From an uncultured Bacteroidales bacterium (GTDB lineage: Bacteria; Bacteroidota; Bacteroidia; Bacteroidales; UBA932), in the NCBI GenBank assembly GCA_900319405.1, contig ONOH01000035.1:1-32344 (forward strand): a stretch of DNA of 32,344 bases, given 5' to 3'. Of the stretch, positions 7,998 through 14,387 are shown piece by piece. Made by a program: the position numbers and the translations under genes. Each line of letters starts with the position of its first letter. The stretch's first letter is position 1. Under the pieces are notes generated by a model. The model saw only the letters and a program-made list of their open reading frames with translations. It did not search any database and was not told the DNA's origin.

Positions 7998-8702
7998 TTA
8001 AGGGTGTACTAATGTTCCTATTTTTTCTCCTTTCAAGAGTCTTGTGAGGTTTCCGGTAGCGTTCATATCGAAAACGATGATGGGCATCCCGCCTTCGCTG
8101 CAGAGGGCATAGGCTGTCTGGTCCATCACCTTCAGGTGTTTGGAAATGGCCTCGTCAAAGCTGAGCTGGTCGTATTTGACGGCCGAGGGATCCTTCTCCG
8201 GATCGGCCGTATAGACGCCGTCCACGCGGGTGCCTTTGAGGAGGGCGTCGGCGCCGATTTCGAGGGCGCGGAGGGCAGCTCCGCTGTCGGTGGTGAAAAA
8301 GGGATTGCCGGTGCCGCCGGCAACGAGGACCACCCCGCCGCTCTCCAGCACCTTCACGGCGTCGTCGCGCATGTAATATTTGGCATAGGGCTCCATGGGG
8401 GTGGAGGTGAAGACCTGGGCCTCGACACCCTCGGCCTGGATGAACATCTTCAGGGCCAGGGAGTTGATGACGGTGGCCAGCATTCCCATCTTGTCTCCGT
8501 CCACGCGGTCGAAGCCTTTGCCCACGCCCTGTAGGCCGCGGAAGATGTTTCCGCCTCCGTTGACGATGGCTATCTGCAGGCCGGCTTTGGCCGCCGCAGC
8601 TACTTCTTTGGCATATTTTTCCAGCCAGGCGGTGTCCAGTCCCTTTCCGGCGGGACCGCCCAGGCTTTCTCCCGACAGTTTAAGTAAAACGCGCTTATAC
8701 AT
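7998..8702 (-). CDS. pyrH: UMP kinase
   Basis: A 234-residue hexameric amino-acid-kinase-fold enzyme that phosphorylates UMP to UDP with ATP in pyrimidine nucleotide synthesis. Visible motifs are KRVLLKLSGESL (nucleotide-binding N terminus), NGGGNIFRG, DKMGMLATVINSLAL, GGTGNPFFTTDSGAALRA and the C-terminal GVYTADPEKDP. The frame is open to 8753, but MYKRVLLKLSGE at 8702 matches the family start, has the purine-rich GAAGAGAAT just upstream, and lies below a -7 box (TACTTTTG on minus, 8730-8723). It heads a two-gene operon with the YtxH gene. Confidence 0.93.
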   Translation of the reverse strand: MYKRVLLKLSGESLGGPAGKGLDTAWLEKYAKEVAAAAKAGLQIAIVNGGGNIFRGLQGVGKGFDRVDGDKMGMLATVINSLALKMFIQAEGVEAQVFTSTPMEPYAKYYMRDDAVKVLESGGVVLVAGGTGNPFFTTDSGAALRALEIGADALLKGTRVDGVYTADPEKDPSAVKYDQLSFDEAISKHLKVMDQTAYALCSEGGMPIIVFDMNATGNLTRLLKGEKIGTLVHP

Positions 8703-8722
8703 ATTCTCTTCTAGATTTGAAA

Positions 8723-8730
8723 CAAAAGTA
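8723..8730 (-). promoter_or_regulatory. pyrH -7 box
   Basis: TACTTTTG on the minus strand matches TAnnTTTG and lies about 20 nt upstream of the pyrH ATG. No clear -33 TTTG is seen. Confidence 0.5.
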
Positions 8731-8763
8731 CCCAAATAGTGGGAAAAATCCAAGAAAGATTCC

Positions 8764-8771
8764 TATATTTG
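8764..8771 (+). promoter_or_regulatory. sdhC -7 box
   Basis: TATATTTG matches TAnnTTTG and lies 30 nt upstream of the sdhC ATG, which suggests a 5' UTR of about 25 nt. It is back-to-back with the pyrH promoter; no clear -33 element is seen. Confidence 0.55.
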
Positions 8772-8801
8772 CATGCTCGAAAAAACAATTTAACAACAAT
8801 A

Positions 8802-9527
8802 ATGGCTAATTTTTTAACCTCCTCCATCGGCAAGAAGTTCATTCAGAGCGTTTCCGGCGCTTTTCTCATCCTCTTCCTGCTGCTTCACGGTACCATTAAT
8901 TTTTTCTCCGTCATCGATTCCTTCCACGGGAATTTCGGTAAGGTGGCTTTGGACGACAAGCTTTTCTCCGAGGGTGATGGCCTGTTCAAGCTGGGCTGCG
9001 ACTTCATGTCCACCGGCTTCATCAGCATTATGGTTCCCATCCTGGCCCTCGGCTTCGTCGTCCATATCGGCTACGGCATCTGGCTCACGGTGGACAATTA
9101 CCGTCGCCGCGGCGGCATCAAGCGCTACGAGGTGGCTTCCAAAGCTAAAAACGACAGCTGGAGCGCCAAGAACATGGCCATCCTGGGCATCATCGTCCTG
9201 GGCATTCTGGGCTTCCACCTCACCCATTTCTGGGCCAAGATGCAGCTTCCGGAGATGTTCGGCATCGGCAATTACGAGGACAATCCCTATACGCTCCTGG
9301 TGGCCACATTCAGCAAGTGGTGGATCGTTGCCCTGTATATGGTATGGTTCGTCGCCATCTTCCTGCATCTGACCCACGGTTTCTGGAGCATGTTCCAGAC
9401 CATCGGCTGGAATAACAAGAAGTGGCAGAAGCGCCTGAAAGTGATCGGTGTCCTGGTGGCCGCCATCATTGTCCTGCTGTTCGTCGCAACGGCCGTCAAC
9501 GCCTACATCGAGGCCATGGCCCTGTAG
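8802..9527 (+). CDS. sdhC: Succinate dehydrogenase/fumarate reductase cytochrome b subunit
   Basis: A 241-residue polytopic membrane protein with five predicted helices, the single-subunit di-heme cytochrome b558-type anchor of Bacteroidota succinate:quinone oxidoreductase. It begins MANFLTSSIGKKFIQSVSG, typical of the family. Candidate heme ligands are histidines inside helices: LLLHGTINF, GFVVHIGYG, LGFHLTHFW and IFLHLTHGFW. The upstream in-frame extension to 8739 crosses the promoter and is rejected. The family's usual partners sdhA (flavoprotein) and sdhB (iron-sulfur), normally directly downstream in this phylum, are not here; the next gene is the trpB2 leader. Confidence 0.9.
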   Translation: MANFLTSSIGKKFIQSVSGAFLILFLLLHGTINFFSVIDSFHGNFGKVALDDKLFSEGDGLFKLGCDFMSTGFISIMVPILALGFVVHIGYGIWLTVDNYRRRGGIKRYEVASKAKNDSWSAKNMAILGIIVLGILGFHLTHFWAKMQLPEMFGIGNYEDNPYTLLVATFSKWWIVALYMVWFVAIFLHLTHGFWSMFQTIGWNNKKWQKRLKVIGVLVAAIIVLLFVATAVNAYIEAMAL

Positions 9528-9580
9528 TTTTTAAATTCTTTCTTGCAATTGTAATTTCTATTGCTCATCTTTGTAAGAGA

Positions 9581-9631
9581 ATGAGAAACAACAACAATAA
9601 CTGGTGGCGCGCTTGCAGCTTTGTCCTGTAA
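9581..9631 (+). CDS. trpL: Trp leader peptide of the trpB2 attenuator
   Basis: A 16-codon open frame, MRNNNNNWWRACSFVL, with two adjacent Trp codons (TGGTGG 9602-9607), ahead of an intrinsic terminator and then trpB2. Tandem codons for the end product of the pathway, a short frame and a following terminator are the hallmarks of ribosome-mediated transcription attenuation. The stop codon overlaps CTGTAAGTC (9626-9634), which is perfectly complementary to part of the terminator. A weak promoter-like CATCTTTG (9566-9573) lies just upstream. Confidence 0.85.
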   Translation: MRNNNNNWWRACSFVL

Positions 9632-9693
9632 GTCGCTTCGCCGTAGTTATGTATCAGATAACAGCACGCTGACTTACAGTGTGCTGTTTTTTT
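9626..9693 (+). promoter_or_regulatory. Trp attenuator: antiterminator and terminator pair
   Basis: The terminator stem is 9660-9671 (AACAGCACGCTG) with 9677-9688 (CAGTGTGCTGTT): 12 bp with one G-U pair, loop ACTTA, then seven T residues (9687-9693). The antiterminator is 9626-9634 (CTGTAAGTC) with 9671-9679 (GACTTACAG), a perfect 9-bp pairing that takes the terminator loop and part of its 3' arm. Expected logic: a ribosome stalled on the Trp codons leaves 9626-9634 free, the antiterminator forms and trpB2 is read. With ample Trp-tRNA the ribosome reaches the stop codon and masks that segment, so the terminator forms. Structure is seen in the sequence; the mechanism is inferred from known attenuators. 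Confidence 0.8.
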
Positions 9694-9719
9694 AGATTCT
9701 TCGCTACGCCCAGAATGAT
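9694..9719 (-). repeat. Short interspersed repeat, copy B
   Basis: A 26-nt copy in minus orientation (reads ATCATTCTGGG...AGCGAAGAATCT on minus). It follows the T-run of the Trp attenuator directly and precedes the trpB2 ATG by 29 nt, so it lies within the 5' UTR of the read-through transcript. Confidence 0.8.
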
Positions 9720-9748
9720 AAAACGATAACATATAAAACGACAACACA

Positions 9749-11122
9749 ATGAGACAGAAAAAGTACATGCTCCCGGAGAGCGAGATTCCCACCCATTACT
9801 TTAACATCCAGGCCGTGATGCCCAACAAGCCCCTTCCTTTCCTGCATCCGGCCACCCGGCAGCCGATGAAGGCGGAAGACCTCTATCCCATCTTCTGCAA
9901 GGCCTGCGCCGATCAGGAGATGAACCAGACCGACACGTGGATTCCCATTCCCGAGCCCGTCCGCGAGCAGTACGCCGCCTACCGCTGCACCCCCCTCGTG
10001 CGCGCCTACGAACTGGAGGCGGCCCTGGGGACCCCCGCCCACATCTACTTCAAGAACGAGAGCGTGAGCCCCGCCGGCAGCCACAAACTGAACTCGGCCA
10101 TCGCCCAGGCCTATTACGCCAAGGAGCAGGGCATCACCAACCTGACCACCGAGACCGGTGCGGGCCAATGGGGCGGCGCCCTGAGTTACGCCACCAAGAA
10201 GTTCGGCATCGACTGCGCGGTGTATATGGTCAAGGTGAGCTATGAGCAGAAGCCTTTCCGCCGCTCCATCATGCAGGCTTTCGGCGCTGCGGTAACTCCT
10301 TCCCCGTCCATGAGTACCCGCGCCGGCAAGGACATCCTCACCATTAACCCCAACGACCGCGGCTCCCTGGGCTGCGCCATCTCCGAGGCCATCGAACTGG
10401 CAATGAGTACCCCCAACTGCAAGTATGCCCTGGGTTCCGTACTCAACCACGTGTGCCTGCACCAGACGGTCATCGGCCTGGAGGCCGAGAAGCAGATGGC
10501 GCTGGCTGGCGAGTATCCCGACGTGGTGATTGCCTGTTTCGGCGGCGGTTCCAACTTCTGCGGGATGGCCTTTCCTTTTATGCGCCACGTTATCTCGGGA
10601 GAGAAAAAGACCCGTTTCATCGCGGCCGAACCCTATTCCTGTCCCAAGCTCACGCGCGGAAAATTCGAGTACGACTTTGGCGATGAGGCCGGAATGACCC
10701 CGCTTCTGCCGATGTTCACGCTGGGGCACAGCTTCAAGCCCGCCTCCATCCACGCGGGCGGACTGCGTTACCACGGTGCCGGTGTCATCCTTTCTCAGCT
10801 GATGAAGGACGGTTATATGGAGGCCGTGGATATCGAGCAGCTGGATTCCTTCAAGGCCGGTGTCCTCTTTGCCCGCACCGAAGGCATCATCCCCGCCCCC
10901 GAAAGCTGCCACGCCATAGCCGCCACCATCACCGAAGCCCTCAAATGCAAGGAAAGCGGCGAGGCCAAGACCATCCTCTTCAATCTTTCTGGTCACGGCT
11001 TCGTGGATATGGCATCTTATGATAAATACTTCTCCGGAGAGATGCAGAATTACCACGTCTCCGAGCAGGACCTGGCCGCATTCATCCAAAGCGCCGACGC
11101 GCTGAATGTAGCTTCTAAGTGA
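9749..11122 (+). CDS. trpB: Tryptophan synthase beta-like TrpB2
   Basis: A 457-residue PLP enzyme that makes L-tryptophan from indole and serine. It is the longer TrpB2 type, not the roughly 395-residue TrpB1 that pairs tightly with TrpA: note the N-terminal extension with PTHYFNIQAV and CTPLVRAYELEAAL. The Schiff-base lysine is K113 in AGSHKLNSA; TTETGAGQWGGAL is the conserved carboxylate-binding segment; FGGGSNFCG binds the PLP phosphate. No trpA or other trp genes adjoin it, so it is a stand-alone, Trp-attenuated gene, possibly scavenging indole. It is convergent with thiN and separated from it by a double-hairpin repeat. Confidence 0.92.
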   Translation: MRQKKYMLPESEIPTHYFNIQAVMPNKPLPFLHPATRQPMKAEDLYPIFCKACADQEMNQTDTWIPIPEPVREQYAAYRCTPLVRAYELEAALGTPAHIYFKNESVSPAGSHKLNSAIAQAYYAKEQGITNLTTETGAGQWGGALSYATKKFGIDCAVYMVKVSYEQKPFRRSIMQAFGAAVTPSPSMSTRAGKDILTINPNDRGSLGCAISEAIELAMSTPNCKYALGSVLNHVCLHQTVIGLEAEKQMALAGEYPDVVIACFGGGSNFCGMAFPFMRHVISGEKKTRFIAAEPYSCPKLTRGKFEYDFGDEAGMTPLLPMFTLGHSFKPASIHAGGLRYHGAGVILSQLMKDGYMEAVDIEQLDSFKAGVLFARTEGIIPAPESCHAIAATITEALKCKESGEAKTILFNLSGHGFVDMASYDKYFSGEMQNYHVSEQDLAAFIQSADALNVASK

Positions 11123-11142
11123 TTGGTTAGCAATCGCTTAGC

Positions 11143-11208
11143 GAAAATCCTCTGCGCAAAAAGTGTAGAGGATTTTCCGCAATGCGTTGACTATCAATGC
11201 ATTGCGGA
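11143..11208. repeat. Double-hairpin interspersed repeat, copy 1
   Basis: Two hairpins in tandem between the convergent trpB and thiN. Hairpin 1 is GAAAATCCTCT (11143-11153) with AGAGGATTTTC (11167-11177), an 11-bp perfect stem. Hairpin 2 is TCCGCAATGC (11176-11185) with GCATTGCGGA (11199-11208), a 10-bp perfect stem. The core of hairpin 1, including its A-rich loop and the preceding TTAGC, recurs in inverted orientation after miaA (20498-20561). It probably serves as a bidirectional terminator or mRNA-end structure here, although no long T-run follows. Confidence 0.75.
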
Positions 11209-11210
11209 TA

Positions 11211-11852
11211 TCAGTCCACCATCACCAGGGCGGGGGCGGGGTGCGAGAAGTGGAGGGAGACGACGGGGGCGGTGGTGCGGTTGAGGGTGCCTTTCCACCA
11301 GGCGTCGAAAACCACCTCGTCCAGGGGCCATTGAAGGCCGACGGAGCTCACGCGGAGGGAATTGTCGGGGCTGAAGAAAGAGAAGCGGCGTCCTTCGCCC
11401 AAGTGGAGGTCGCAGCTGCCGGTGACGGCAAAGGCGGTACCGAAATCCGAGACGATGCAGACCTTGCGCTCCCCGAGCGGAAGCAGCCGCGGATACTCCA
11501 TCAGGAGGCCCAAGTTGCCGATGCTGTGGTCTTCCCGAAGCCCGGTGGCACCCAGAATCACAATCTCGGAGACCTCGGGATGCTCGCGGAGCACCCAGCG
11601 CATCGCTTTGGTGAGGTCGTTGTGTTCCTGTTCCGATTCGGGAGCCAGCACCCCGGCGTAGGCCTCCTGCAAATCGGCGGGCAGGGAATCCATATCTCCC
11701 ACCACCGCAAGGGGCCGGGCCGATGGCTTGTGCGCAAGCCACTTCACCAGCGCTCCGTCGCAGCAGACCACTCCTTCGGCCGAATCCAGCAGATACAGGG
11801 GATACGGCTCTGTGGGGAATTGCCCGTTACAGAGAATGACGAGGCTATTCAT
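11211..11852 (-). CDS. thiN: Thiamine pyrophosphokinase
   Basis: A 213-residue enzyme transferring pyrophosphate from ATP to thiamine, giving thiamine diphosphate. It shows the family landmarks: VVCCDGAL (nucleotide site), VGDMDSLP (metal-binding aspartates), EQEHNDLTKAM (acidic DxTK motif) and ILGATGLREDHSIGNLGLL, plus a C-terminal beta-domain (thiamine binding). The ATG lies within the last codons of the lptF-fmt frame (8-nt overlap), so it is translationally coupled and the last gene of the alaS operon. The stop is 3 nt from the double-hairpin repeat. Confidence 0.9.
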   Translation of the reverse strand: MNSLVILCNGQFPTEPYPLYLLDSAEGVVCCDGALVKWLAHKPSARPLAVVGDMDSLPADLQEAYAGVLAPESEQEHNDLTKAMRWVLREHPEVSEIVILGATGLREDHSIGNLGLLMEYPRLLPLGERKVCIVSDFGTAFAVTGSCDLHLGEGRRFSFFSPDNSLRVSSVGLQWPLDEVVFDAWWKGTLNRTTAPVVSLHFSHPAPALVMVD

Positions 11853-14301
11853 CTTCCTTAGGGGCGGCTTTGGCTACCTCGGCCCTGGAGGTTCCGACGG
11901 TGGTGGTGTAGGAGGCGGGGTCCCGGAAGCCCAGCAGGAAGGACTTCACGTCCATCCGCTTCTTGCCGCTGAGCTGCAGGTCGGTGATGGCGATGGCACC
12001 GTCTTCTGTGGCCACCGCAAAGTACGTTTTACCGTCAGAGAGCACCGTGCCCGGCTCTGCCTTGGGCAAATCGTGGCGCATTTCCCCAAAGTAAACCTTC
12101 AGTTGGAAGGGAGATTCTTCGCTTCGCCCGGGATGACAAAGCTCCGTGTAGGCTCCGGGATAGGGTGACAGGCCCCGGATGAGATTATAGACGTGACGGG
12201 TGCTGTCTCTCCAGTCGATGTGCTGGAGTTCACGTGTGAGCTTGGGGGCGGGTTTCAGAAGTTCGGAACCCTGGATGAAACTCCGCTGGACGCGCAGTTC
12301 CACGTTTTTCTGCACCAGGCCTTCCACCGTTTCCGTCACCAGCTGTGCGCCCAGTTCCATCAGTTTGTCGTGCAGGGTGCCGGCCGTGTCGGTGGGCTCT
12401 ACCCGGCACTCGGAACGGAGGATGATGCCGCCGGTGTCGATTTTCTTGTCAATCATAAAGGTGGTAACCCCGGTGATGTTTTCTCCGTTGATGACGGCCC
12501 AGTTGATGGGAGCGGCGCCCCGGTACTGCGGCAACAGGGCGGCGTGCAGGTTGAATGTACCCAGTTTGGGCATTGTCCACACCACCTCCGGCAGCATCCG
12601 GAACCCGACTACCACAAAGAGGTCTGCCTTCCACGCGGCGAGTTCTTTCAGGAAGTTCTCGTCCTTGAGCTTTTCCGGCTGCAGCAGCGGCAGGCCGTGT
12701 TGTACGGCGTATTTCTTGACTGCACTCTCGTTCATCTTGAGGCCTCGGCCCGAGGGCTTGTCGGGCACCGTAACAACACCTGCGATATTGAAACCGCTCC
12801 GGATGAGGGCATCCATCGGGGCCACGGAGAACTCAGGCGTGCCCATATAGACAATACGGGTTTTTCTGAACATTCGGAAGAATTGACTTTTTACTTTTCT
12901 GTACCAGCTTTTCACCAGGTCCGTGTTGAAGATGCTGGCATCCTGGACGGCCTTGACGGTGAGCCAGATGCCGATGGGCGTGAGGACGAAGGTGGAAATG
13001 AACTTGCCCACGAAAGCGGTGGTGGTGCCGTTGTTGGCCAGGCGTTCCCCCGTGATGTCCACCACCCAGTACAGCACGAAAAGGAGCATCGAAATGATGG
13101 CGGGCATTCCCAGGCCGCCCTTTTTGAGGAGGGCGCCGATGGGGGCGCCGACAAAGAAGAGCAGGAAACACACCAGCGCCTTGGTGTATTTGTTCCAGAT
13201 TTCCACGTCGGTGCGGTGAATCAGGCGGGTATAATCGGCCGAGTCCAGAAGCTGTCCGTTGGCCATACTCTCATAGGTCTGGGCCTGGCGGCGGGCCTGC
13301 TCCAGCGCGCGTTTCTTGTTGGCGAGAGACGTCCACCGGCTTTCCGAAGGCGGGTCCATAATGGCCGTGGCCTTGGTACGCCAGGCGGTGTCCAGCTGCA
13401 GCCGATAGCCAATCTGGCTTTGCCGGTGGAATTCTTCCACGTGCTTCCGGGTTCCTTCCTTCACCAGATTGGTGAGGGAATCGTGGCCGTGACGGAGGTC
13501 CTTGAGGCCCATCGATCGCACCTGCTCGGAAAAGCGGGCGCTGTCGGATTGGTGGAAGGCGTAGTTCTCCAGCGGAATCACCATTTCCTGGTTGTGGAAG
13601 CGGACACGCTGGAGGGCCAGGGAGGTGTCGCGGTATTTCCGCGAATTCTCCTCCTGGTAGTTCACGCCCTCGAAGAGCTGGAAGGTGAGATAATCCTTGG
13701 CCTTGGACATCTTGATGATGCCGCTGTCGGCCACGGTCAGGCGCGTATTTCCGTTGCCGACGGTGTGGTCATAGACCAGGATATTGTACATCATCCCGCT
13801 TTTCTTGTTTCGTCTCTCCACCCGCAGGATGTACCCCTCGATGCCGTCGTAGAACGTTCCCGTAGGGATTTTGATCTCGCTTTTGGTGCGGCCGATATCG
13901 TCCCGCATCGTGTAGATCTGGTTGATGGAGTAGGGGACCAGCCGGTCTCCGATGAAAAAGGCGCCGATACTGATAAACACGCTTACGATAATCATCGGGG
14001 CCAGGATTCTCAAGAGCGAGATGCCGGAAGCCTTCATCGCGGTGAGCTCGAACTTTTCGCCCATATCTCCGAGGGTCATCATTGAGCTCAGGAGGGTGGC
14101 CAGCGGAATGGCCAGCGGCAGCGTCTGGCAGCTGCCCCACATCAGGAATTCCAGAATCACCTTCAGTTCCAGGCCTTTTCCCACCAGTTCGTCAATGTAT
14201 AGCCACAGGAACTGCATGACCAGTATGAACGTGACAATCGCCAGGATCGCAAAGAACGGTCCCACAAACGATTTGAGCAAGAACTGGTCTAATTTCTTCA
14301 T
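11845..14301 (-). CDS. fmt: LptF/LptG-family permease fused to methionyl-tRNA formyltransferase
   Basis: One 818-residue open frame holding two complete proteins. Residues about 1-476 are a YjgP/YjgQ permease of the Lpt lipopolysaccharide-export ABC transporter: N-terminal helices (FFAILAIVTFILVMQFLWLY, LPLAIPLATLLSSM), the GEKFELTAMKASGIS cytoplasmic motif, a periplasmic beta region with a coiled-coil insert, and C-terminal helices ending LTPIGIWLTVKAV. Residues 477-818 are Fmt, starting at an internal ATG (12873, MFRKTRIVYMGTPEFSV) that matches the normal Fmt start. Catalytic motifs FNLHAALLPQYRGAAPI (N, H) and KIDTGGII (D) are intact. No stop codon or clear ribosome-binding site separates them, so either a membrane-tethered Fmt or internal initiation is possible. 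A short interspersed repeat adds about nine residues (HPGRSEES) in the Fmt C-terminal domain. Confidence 0.85.
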   Translation of the reverse strand: MKKLDQFLLKSFVGPFFAILAIVTFILVMQFLWLYIDELVGKGLELKVILEFLMWGSCQTLPLAIPLATLLSSMMTLGDMGEKFELTAMKASGISLLRILAPMIIVSVFISIGAFFIGDRLVPYSINQIYTMRDDIGRTKSEIKIPTGTFYDGIEGYILRVERRNKKSGMMYNILVYDHTVGNGNTRLTVADSGIIKMSKAKDYLTFQLFEGVNYQEENSRKYRDTSLALQRVRFHNQEMVIPLENYAFHQSDSARFSEQVRSMGLKDLRHGHDSLTNLVKEGTRKHVEEFHRQSQIGYRLQLDTAWRTKATAIMDPPSESRWTSLANKKRALEQARRQAQTYESMANGQLLDSADYTRLIHRTDVEIWNKYTKALVCFLLFFVGAPIGALLKKGGLGMPAIISMLLFVLYWVVDITGERLANNGTTTAFVGKFISTFVLTPIGIWLTVKAVQDASIFNTDLVKSWYRKVKSQFFRMFRKTRIVYMGTPEFSVAPMDALIRSGFNIAGVVTVPDKPSGRGLKMNESAVKKYAVQHGLPLLQPEKLKDENFLKELAAWKADLFVVVGFRMLPEVVWTMPKLGTFNLHAALLPQYRGAAPINWAVINGENITGVTTFMIDKKIDTGGIILRSECRVEPTDTAGTLHDKLMELGAQLVTETVEGLVQKNVELRVQRSFIQGSELLKPAPKLTRELQHIDWRDSTRHVYNLIRGLSPYPGAYTELCHPGRSEESPFQLKVYFGEMRHDLPKAEPGTVLSDGKTYFAVATEDGAIAITDLQLSGKKRMDVKSFLLGFRDPASYTTTVGTSRAEVAKAAPKEDE
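12112..12137 (-). repeat. Short interspersed repeat, copy C, inside fmt
   Basis: A near-perfect 26-nt copy in sense orientation with the gene (GTCATCCCGGG...AGCGAAGAATCT on minus), translated as CHPGRSEES between the expected PYPGAYTEL and the following LKVYF strand of the Fmt C-terminal domain. The frame is kept. The good match to intergenic copies suggests recent insertion. Confidence 0.85.
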
Positions 14302-14307
14302 AGTATG

Positions 14308-14333
14308 AGATTCTTCGCTTTGCTCAGAATGAC
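14308..14333 (-). repeat. Short interspersed repeat, copy D
   Basis: A 26-nt copy in minus orientation, 7 nt upstream of the lptF-fmt ATG, in the alaS/lptF gap. It faces copy E head to head, so the two can pair as an imperfect hairpin in the transcript. Confidence 0.85.
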
Positions 14334-14355
14334 AGTAATTTTCGCTCGGGTGGCT

Positions 14356-14387
14356 GTCATCCTGAGGAGCTTTGCGACGAAGGATCT
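14356..14387 (+). repeat. Short interspersed repeat, copy E (long variant)
   Basis: A 32-nt variant (GTCATCCTGAG, then GAGCTTTGCGAC, then GAAGGATCT) in plus orientation. It ends exactly at the alaS stop codon (14388-14390). With copy D it makes up nearly the whole 86-nt spacer between alaS and lptF-fmt. Confidence 0.8.

Noticed and set aside
8703-8753. N-terminal extension of PyrH
   Set aside because: Crosses the -7 box and ribosome-binding region; MYKRVLLKLSGE is the family start.
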